From Xiphophorus maculatus (taxonomy: Eukaryota > Chordata > Actinopteri > Cyprinodontiformes > Poeciliidae): a stretch of DNA of 64,000 bases. Below the pieces are notes generated by a model. It made no database searches and was not told where the DNA came from. It was given only the letters and a program-made list of their open reading frames with translations. The translations under genes were made by a program, and so were the position numbers. The stretch's first letter is position 1, and every line of letters starts with the position of its first letter. Below are positions 57,641 to 64,000 of this stretch, piece by piece. The stretch covers positions 4,713,199-4,777,198 of the forward strand of contig NC_036450.1 in NCBI RefSeq assembly GCF_002775205.1, written 5' to 3'.

Positions 57641-58085
57641 TAAAAGAATTAAGTGACAATATTACAAGAATAAAGAAAAAATAATACAAGAGAAGACATA
57701 GTTTTATGAGAATAAAGTGGAAATACTTTGACTTTATCTTGTAACACCAAACTTTTATTCTCGTATTATTTTGACTTTTTTTTCATAACTTTATCTTCTT
57801 CTTGTAAACCTGCGACTTTATTCTGTAAAATCACGACTTTATTCTTGTAATATTGCAACTTTAGTCTTTAAATGTTATTTTATCGTAAAACTGCGACTTT
57901 ATTCTTGCAATATTTGCTTTATTCCTGTAATATTACGACATAAATCTCATAAGGTTATGGCTATTCTCATAAAACTACGACTTTACTCTCGTAATATTAT
58001 GACTGTATTTGTAATTTTATGGTAAAACTGACTCCATTCTCTCAATATTTCGGTTTATTCTGATAAAATTACGCCGTTTTCTTCA
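57640..58085. repeat. ACTTTATTCTCGTAATATTACGA-type repeats
   Basis: A degenerate array of about 25-base units (TAAAACTGCGACTTTATTCTTGTAAT), inverted relative to 21330-21640. Confidence 0.8.
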
Positions 58086-58789
58086 TTTTCTTCTTGTCGC
58101 CTTCGTTCTCCGCCGTATCCAATCATTCCAGCGATTATTGATTCCCGTTTCCTCGTTCTCGTCTCGTCAAAAAGCTGAAAACTCGAAGCTACTCCATGAG
58201 GTCAGATTAGTTTTCAAACACGTTTTACTTTTTTTTATTTTTAAACTAATATTTTCTGGAGCGGTTTAGGAATATATTTAGTAATTTTAAAGAAAGAAAG
58301 CGCAGAACACAGGAAACTGGTGCTGACATGTTTTTACCTTCGTTCTCATTTTTATGATCCAAGTGAACATAGTTTGTAAAATAAGAGAATGTTTTTACTT
58401 TTTTTTATGTTTAATTTTATCCTGTTTTCTAATCATAGTCAGATTTTAATTTCTGGTCATGATTTTCTTTTTTTTTCTTAACAGACGTCTTTTGTGCAAA
58501 GTTGAATAAATTGGGAAAATGTCGGATAAATTGCACTTCCATTAACCTGTTACATATTTCTGGACTGTGAACCATCCGTCTGATTGGTTGTATCTTTTTC
58601 AATAAATTTATTATCAATGATTGATTGATTGATTGTGGGGATTCTTCACTGCATGGAAACAAAACAACAAAAGTCTCTGTGTTGGTTAAAATGGTCTTTT
58701 ATTTTGAAGGTTCAGTTTGCAGGAAGTTGAGGTTGATTCCATGCAGCCTGGAAAAGTTTGGAATCGGATTCCAGGATCTTCCAGGTCTT

Positions 58790-59520
58790 TCGTTCCTTTT
58801 TCTCATCCCTCCTTCTCCCTCGATGTAAACATGTTTCCTTCTTCCTTCCTTTCTCATTTCCTTTCTTCCTTTTGCTTTTCTTTGCTCTTTCCATCATCAC
58901 TTCTTCTCTTCCTTTTTTAATCAGCTACTATCGGTTACTCCCTCTTTTTTTCCTTTCTTCCTTCTTTTCCTTATTTTCTCATCCTTTGTTTTTCTTCCTT
59001 ATTCTTTTCCTTTTGTCCCTTCTGTTCTTTCTTTCTTCCTTCTTTCCATCATTTTTGCCTCCTTTTCTCATGTCCTTTCTTTCTATCTTCCTTATTTCTT
59101 GTCTTTCATTCACTCCTTTCTTCCTTCATTGTTTCTTTCCTTCTTGCTATTCTTCATTCTTTCCTTAATTCCTTCTTCTCTTGTCTCCTTTTCTTCCTGT
59201 TTTATTTCTCACTCGTTCCTTCCATCCTTCCTTCTTACTTTTCTTCTTTCTATCTTTTCTTTCTTGTTTCCTTTTTCTTCATTCTCTTGTTTCATTCCTT
59301 CCTTTTTTCTTCCTTCTTTCTTTATTTCCATCAATCATTCCTTCCTTTGTTCTTTCATTTTCTAGTTTCTTTTCTACCTTCCTTCATTTTTTCCTTCATT
59401 TCTGCATTTTCTTTTCTTTCCTTTTTTTGGCAAACTGTCCTTTTCTCTCCTCCCATGTATGTTTCCTTTCCTTCCTTTTTCCCTCCTTCCTTCCTTCCTT
59501 CCTTCCTTCCTTCCTTCCTC
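58790..59520. repeat. 730-base polypyrimidine tract ending in (CTTC)n
   Basis: TTCC/TTTC-rich throughout; about ten perfect CTTC units at 59481-59519. Confidence 0.95.
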
Positions 59521-59679
59521 GCTCAGCTGATCTGTCACCCAACATCCTGCTGTATCTCTGGAGGAGCTGCAGAGCTTCCAGCTCAGGTGGAAAAATCTGT
59601 TGATTATTATGGACTCAAAATATTTACTTTATGGAAAAAACGTTTAAAAAATCAACAAAAATTCTGGTTGCAGAATTTA

Positions 59680-59790
59680 ATTTTTACGTTGATGAAAATG
59701 AAAACCTTAGAAAACTACATGGTCATGGTGAAACATGGTGGTGGCAGCATCATGCTGAGGAGAGCAGCTTCACCTTCCTCATACATTGAG
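59680..59790 (+). mobile_element. Tc1-like transposase scrap
   Basis: The reading VMVKHGGGSIML resembles the HGGGS(I/V)M(L/V)WGC block of Tc1-like transposases; the frame is lost directly after it. Confidence 0.55.
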
Positions 59791-59999
59791 AATCAGTGGC
59801 AAGAATCTAGTTAACGTACAAGACCAGCTGTTAAAACAGAAAATTAGAAGAAATGATTATTGTCTCCTTTATTGTGGCGCCCTCTCTCTAGTGGCGCCCC
59901 AAGAATAGATCAACTTTTCTCTTTTTTTCATCTATTTAAGTTCCAGTTTGATAAAATATCTGTTGTCTGAAACAGCCGAGAGGAGGAAACTGCAGGAAG

Positions 60000-60103
60000 C
60001 GGGAATCCGCGGGGCTTTTCGGGTTTATAAACGGCGCGCTGATTGCTCCCTTCCGGACCGAACCGGCGCCCGAACCAGAGGAAAGTTTCCCTCAGCAGAA
60101 AAG
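60000..60103 (+). promoter_or_regulatory. CpG-rich promoter of the downstream gene
   Basis: CpG-dense, with an ETS-like CTTCCGG at about 60050, next to a well-placed ATG at 60104. Confidence 0.45.
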
Positions 60104-60302
60104 ATGGCGAGTCCGATAATCAGCGCCCCGACTGGGAGGACAGGAAGCCGGCTTTCCGCATTCCGAGGCGGGGAAAGACTGAAAGTTTCTCCGCTTTTCG
60201 TTCAGGATAAAACAGCCGAGGCTCCCCGCTGCGCCGCAGAGATGCGGAGGTCGGTTCCCCACACGTCCAGATGGGCCGAGCGGCGATCCAAGCTGGTTTA
60301 CG
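60104..60302 (+). CDS. Unrecognised gene, exon 1
   Basis: 66 codons plus one base, MASPIISAPTG to SKLVY. Arg-rich, CpG-rich. Confidence 0.5.
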
Positions 60303-63107
60303 GTACGTCCGCGGCAGATTCCTGCCAAAACTTTAACAAGTCAGAAGGAAATTTTCTTATAAAAGTCCGCCATCTTGTGTTTTTGTTCTTTAAGATTCTT
60401 ATTTGCGGGAAACTCTTTAAATGTTTCTCCTTATTACAGCAAAAATCAACATTAATCCTTTAAAGTCCTGGAATTTCTGTTTGGTGTTTTCAAGGTTTGG
60501 GAAGTTCTTGAAAGTGCTTGATATTCAAACTGCAGGGTTTTGTAATAAAGTCCAATCTAACATCTGATTAAAACTAAATTTGGGAAACATTATTTACAGG
60601 TAAAGAGATAAAAAAAAAGATAAACTTTATTTTTCTCACTTTGAAGTTTAATCAAACTAAACTTTTCTCTCAGTTAGAATTACTAAAATTATTTCTATTT
60701 GCCCAATTCCACCCAAAGAAAATACCAAAACATTATTTTATTTTATTTTGGAATATTTATTATTCCTAATGACTGATTGTGTTTTTGAAATATAGTTTGT
60801 ATTTTATACATTAAAGTTGTTGAGATTGGGGGGTTTGAAAGAAAGACGTTTCAAAAGATAACATTTTGTAACAGTTTAGTTTATTTTATGAATAAAGTAA
60901 TAAACTTTATTAGTAATATTAATAAATGATATCTTACAATAATAAATTGAAACTGTGTTGTTTTTACAGTTGTGTTGTTTTTATGTCCAAAGTTTGGAAA
61001 CTTACCTTGAAAATCAATTATTGAAATAATTGTTAACTAATTTAGCTATTGATTAATTGTTATACAGACTAAAAAAAGGTAATTTGGTGAAAAAAAACCC
61101 ATATTCATAACTGTAATTAAGCCAAAACTGTAAAAAATATTAATATTTTGCATTTAAGAAAAGAAAAAATATTGTCTGTAAATGACGTTTTAGACAAAAG
61201 TCCTCAAGTCGTCCAGCTTTATCTTTGGGTGGTTAATACAAAATAATCAAATTATTTGTTTAATTTAATCTTTTAATGTATTTATAATATTGCATAAAAA
61301 CAACTATATGAGATTTTATAGCTTCGTTTATGTGGTTAAATTAAACATTTGTAGAATCTGCGCCATTTTTTATCTGATTAATCATCAGAATAATTGATGT
61401 ATTAATTCGTTACTAAAATAATTGTTAGTTGCAGCCCTTTCTCACTTTTTGACACTAATGGCTTGCCATAAAAAATGTCTTCTTAAAATGTTAAATTTGA
61501 CCCCCAGCGGTCCGCGCAGCCACGTTGGGGTCGTGGCGGATGTTGACGCTGGGGGCGGAGTACGAGGACACCTGGGTCCAGTCACCTGACAGGAAAACTC
61601 CCAAACGGGTCGCAGAGGACCCGACCCCCACTGAGGACCCAGACACTTCCACTGTGGAGCCTCTGGAGCCGTCATGGAGAGCCGTCCGTGAAGAATCCGT
61701 CCATGAATGCGACACAACTTTTACCTGGGATGGAGTGAGCGGCGGGGCAGCAGGTGACGGTGTCCGCTGGGCGGTGTGGAGGCACGACACCCTGAACGAC
61801 TCCCCGCTCACACAAAGGTGTGGAAATCACGTCCCAAACCTTCAAAATAACATGAACTGGGATTATTAAAGCTTTCCTGACTAACCGGAACATTTAGAGA
61901 CGGATTAATTGATTATTCTAACAATTATACTAACGATTAATCGACTAATTGATTAATCGGTTGAAAGAATTTGCACATTCTGCAGATTTTTCATCTAACC
62001 ACTTAACACTTTTTTCATACAATAGTAGCAACAACATTCCTGAACCAGGTGAAGATTAAACAACGTGACTTCAGGAGTTTTGGCTAAAACATATTTACAT
62101 ACAAAGGTGTTTTTTTTATTATCTTAAGTGCAAAATGTTTATATTTTTTGTACAGTGTTGGCTTAATTACTGCTCTGAATATGTTGTTTTTACCCCAAGT
62201 GGCCTTTTAGTTATTCTGTATGCTCCAGTTAATGATTAATCTATTATAAAATTAGTTGACGATTATTTCGATTTTCGAAATTATAATCGATTAATCAGTT
62301 AAGAAAGACATTCAGTTGGAAATTCTGTCAATTTTTCATTTAAACACTAAAGCCTTTTTATACAACATTAGAAAAACATCAAAGGTGCAAATAAATAAAT
62401 AATTCAATTCCTTTTTTAAGTAAGAAAATACAAATTTTATTTCCTAAAACACAAAACTTTAACATTCCGTTAGTAAATCTGAAACAGCTGAAGCTAAAGT
62501 GATACAACTTGAGGAGTTTTGGCTAAAACATATTTACATACTAATGTGTTTTTATTTTAAACGCAAAATTTATTTATTTTTGCACAGTTTTGACTTATTT
62601 GCGCTGAATATTTTTTTCCCTTTTTTTTAATCACTCCAGTTAACGATTAATCGATTACTGAATTAGTTGACTATTATTTCAATCATCAATTAATTTAATG
62701 AATTGTTTCAGGCCTACATTGGAAAGTTAATACCTCCATGTTTTTGTCTGTTACAGTTAAAATGTGGAAAAAATTCAGTAAGAAAAAATGTGAAATTCTC
62801 TCATCTAAGATTGTTTAAGCAATTTTTTAGTGAAATCAGAAAATTTGCCTTGAAAATTACTCAATTATATAAAATAAAGAGTAATAATTTTCAGATTCAC
62901 TTAGAAAAATTTACTAATTTGATACATTATTATTATTTGATATTTTGATAATCGATTAATCATGACAAATCCGATTAATCGTTTCAGCCACTAATAAAAA
63001 CGAGCTTGTCCAAGAGCTTGATGAAGTTTTTGCATTGCAGTACTGCAACCAAACCACCAGATGTCACCCTGGTCATCAGCAGAACCCCTGATATAGATAT
63101 TTATTAA
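60104..63107 (+). CDS. Unrecognised small gene, three-exon model
   Basis: Exons 60104-60302, 61508-61817 and, less surely, 63041-63107 would encode 191 residues. Exon 1 starts in a good context (AAGATGG) within a CpG island and has donor CG|GTACGT; exon 2 has acceptor TTTGACCCCCAG, restores the split Ala codon, stays open for 310 bases in GC-rich sequence, and ends AAAG|GTGTGG. The third exon has acceptor TTTTTGCATTGCAG, 22 codons, TAA, and AATAAA about 140 bases on. The product is basic and Ser/Arg-rich at first (SPIISAPTGRTGSRLSAF), then has LGSWRMLTLGAEYEDTWVQS and an acidic Pro/Thr stretch. There is no signal peptide, membrane segment or known domain. I do not recognise the family. Confidence 0.45.
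61015..61440 (-). mobile_element. TAATCGATTAATC-family MITE
   Basis: Reads inverted: the right end ACTAAAATAATTGTTAGTTGCAGCCCTT is the reverse complement of the family head. Confidence 0.7.
61508..61817 (+). CDS. Unrecognised gene, exon 2
   Basis: 103 codons; phase 1 in, 2 out. Contains EYEDTWVQSPDRKTPKR and DGVRWAVWRHDTLNDS. Confidence 0.55.
61905..62992. mobile_element. Two TAATCGATTAATC-family MITEs in tandem
   Basis: Copies at about 61905-62300 and 62300-62992 share ACTTGAGGAGTTTTGGCTAAAACATATTTACATAC or near matches, and end in GATTAATCGTTTCAGCCAC. Confidence 0.75.
63041..63107 (+). CDS. Unrecognised gene, possible terminal exon
   Basis: Good acceptor, phase 2 as required, short, then stop; AATAAA at 63248-63253. 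Short open stretches arise by chance, so this exon is tentative. Confidence 0.28.
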
Positions 63108-63679
63108 TAGAAAAGTGGTGGAATATATTATTTATCTCCAGCTAAAGAGGAATCACTTCATATTTGCGGTGTTTACTTTGCTTTTTCAGGTTTGTATTGT
63201 GAGTTGAACAAATTCATGACGCATCTGCATTGTTGTAATAGGAAAAAAATAAACAATTTTAATTATTTTACCATTAATTAAAGTAAACTCACTTTATATT
63301 AAAAGATAAAATCATTGCAATTTATTTTAAACCAAATTTTAAGATTTTTTTTGTTTATTCAAAGCTACTTTGATTGAATTAAAGCAGTGAAGTAGTAATT
63401 AAAACTCAAAGCGGGAAGGTTCTGGGTTTGAACCTTTCCGCTCTAAACTGTAGATTTATTAAAAAGGTTTTTGGTTTAAAACTAATGATGGGAGATTTTC
63501 TTTGGTTAAACATCAAAATGTTTCCTGGTTATTTTTAATCTATGACGAGATTAAAGTCGAAATGATTCTAGAATAATGTCGAAATAACACGAGAGAATAA
63601 AGTTGAAATAATAGGAGAATAAAGTCAGTATTTTATTTTATTGTCTTTATTCTGTCATCCTCTTCATTTTCTGAATTTC

Positions 63680-64000
63680 TTCCCGTGTTTTTATTCATTT
63701 TTACTTCCGTAGTTTAACTCTAATCCTCCATCGCGTTTGTTTTGCTCCAAACTTCATTATGTTTCAGCGTGTGCGCGCTCCCGCCTGGCCACATGCGCGC
63801 GTCCTGACGCTCCTCGGAGGAGTCGCTTTTTCATCCAGAGCGAATCAAGCAGGAACCGCCGGACCTCCGCTGCTGCTGCCGCTGTTGCTGCTGCTGCTGG
63901 GATTTTTATTCCTCTTTCCGTTTCCTCCTCACCTTTTCCGGGAGCAGGACGGAGTTTCCCGCTTGGCGCCGATGCTGGACGCTTCAACTGGTGTTCCGGA
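63680..64000 (+). promoter_or_regulatory. CpG-rich region at the right edge, probable 5' end of another gene
   Basis: CpG density rises sharply after 63765, with NRF1-like GTGCGCGC/ATGCGCGC and a (CTG)n-rich stretch near 63870-63900. No start codon in an obvious coding frame; strand is uncertain. Confidence 0.4.

Larger units (their letters stand above)
58086..60000. other. Intergenic region downstream of ehmt1
   Basis: AT-rich sequence, then a 730-base polypyrimidine tract (58790-59520) and a Tc1-like scrap. No coding exon is supported; long open frames here are pyrimidine-tract artefacts. Confidence 0.7.

Noticed and set aside
58758..59814. Several overlapping open frames of 88-175 codons downstream of ehmt1
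   Set aside because: Same artefact of a pyrimidine tract; only the short Tc1-like HGGGS piece at the end has meaning.

Overview
This is vertebrate nuclear DNA, almost certainly from a ray-finned fish. It is intron-rich with small exons, about 40% GC by eye, and full of teleost-type repeats: hAT-like and Tc1-like DNA element remnants, L2-like LINE fragments, minisatellites and polypyrimidine tracts. Most of the open frames are chance; the real genes are split into many exons, which I rebuilt from splice sites, reading phase and protein similarity recalled from known families. No database was searched.

Layout. (1) 1-12115, plus strand: the 3' end of tprn (taperin). Three coding exons, at 10004-12115, carry the conserved C-terminus. 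The first 10 kb is probably tprn intron and holds a CpG-rich promoter-like island with two CRE sites and an RFX X-box. (2) 18951-22357, minus strand: complete ssna1 (NA14), three coding exons, 112 codons before the stop. tprn and ssna1 meet tail to tail, as their human orthologues do on 9q34.3. (3) 23843-57247, plus strand: complete ehmt1 (GLP, a histone H3K9 mono/dimethyltransferase). I join 26 coding exons whose phases all match and which sum to 3837 nt (1278 residues plus stop, close to human EHMT1). Intron 1 is 18.4 kb; the other 25 exons lie in 15 kb. (4) 60104-63107, plus strand: a probable small gene of two or three exons that I do not recognise. (5) 63750-64000: a CpG-rich stretch that looks like the 5' end of a further gene.

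How the genes relate. ssna1 and ehmt1 are head to head with 1.5 kb between start codons. SSNA1 is a microtubule, centrosome and cilium-base protein, taperin acts at stereocilia rootlets, and EHMT1 is a chromatin enzyme; their adjacency reflects synteny rather than a shared pathway.

Most notable structures: a 33-bp minisatellite whose unit contains the ssna1 exon 2/intron 2 splice donor, so the true donor is the last of 11 copies; a 1.2-kb inverted repeat with a third copy inside ehmt1 intron 1, two copies carrying a perfect 18-bp hairpin; an in-frame candidate alternative first exon of ehmt1; a duplicated fragment of ehmt1 exon 6 with an intact donor in intron 6; and the unrecognised gene downstream of ehmt1. 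I found no CRISPR array, operon, tRNA or rRNA, and none is expected here.
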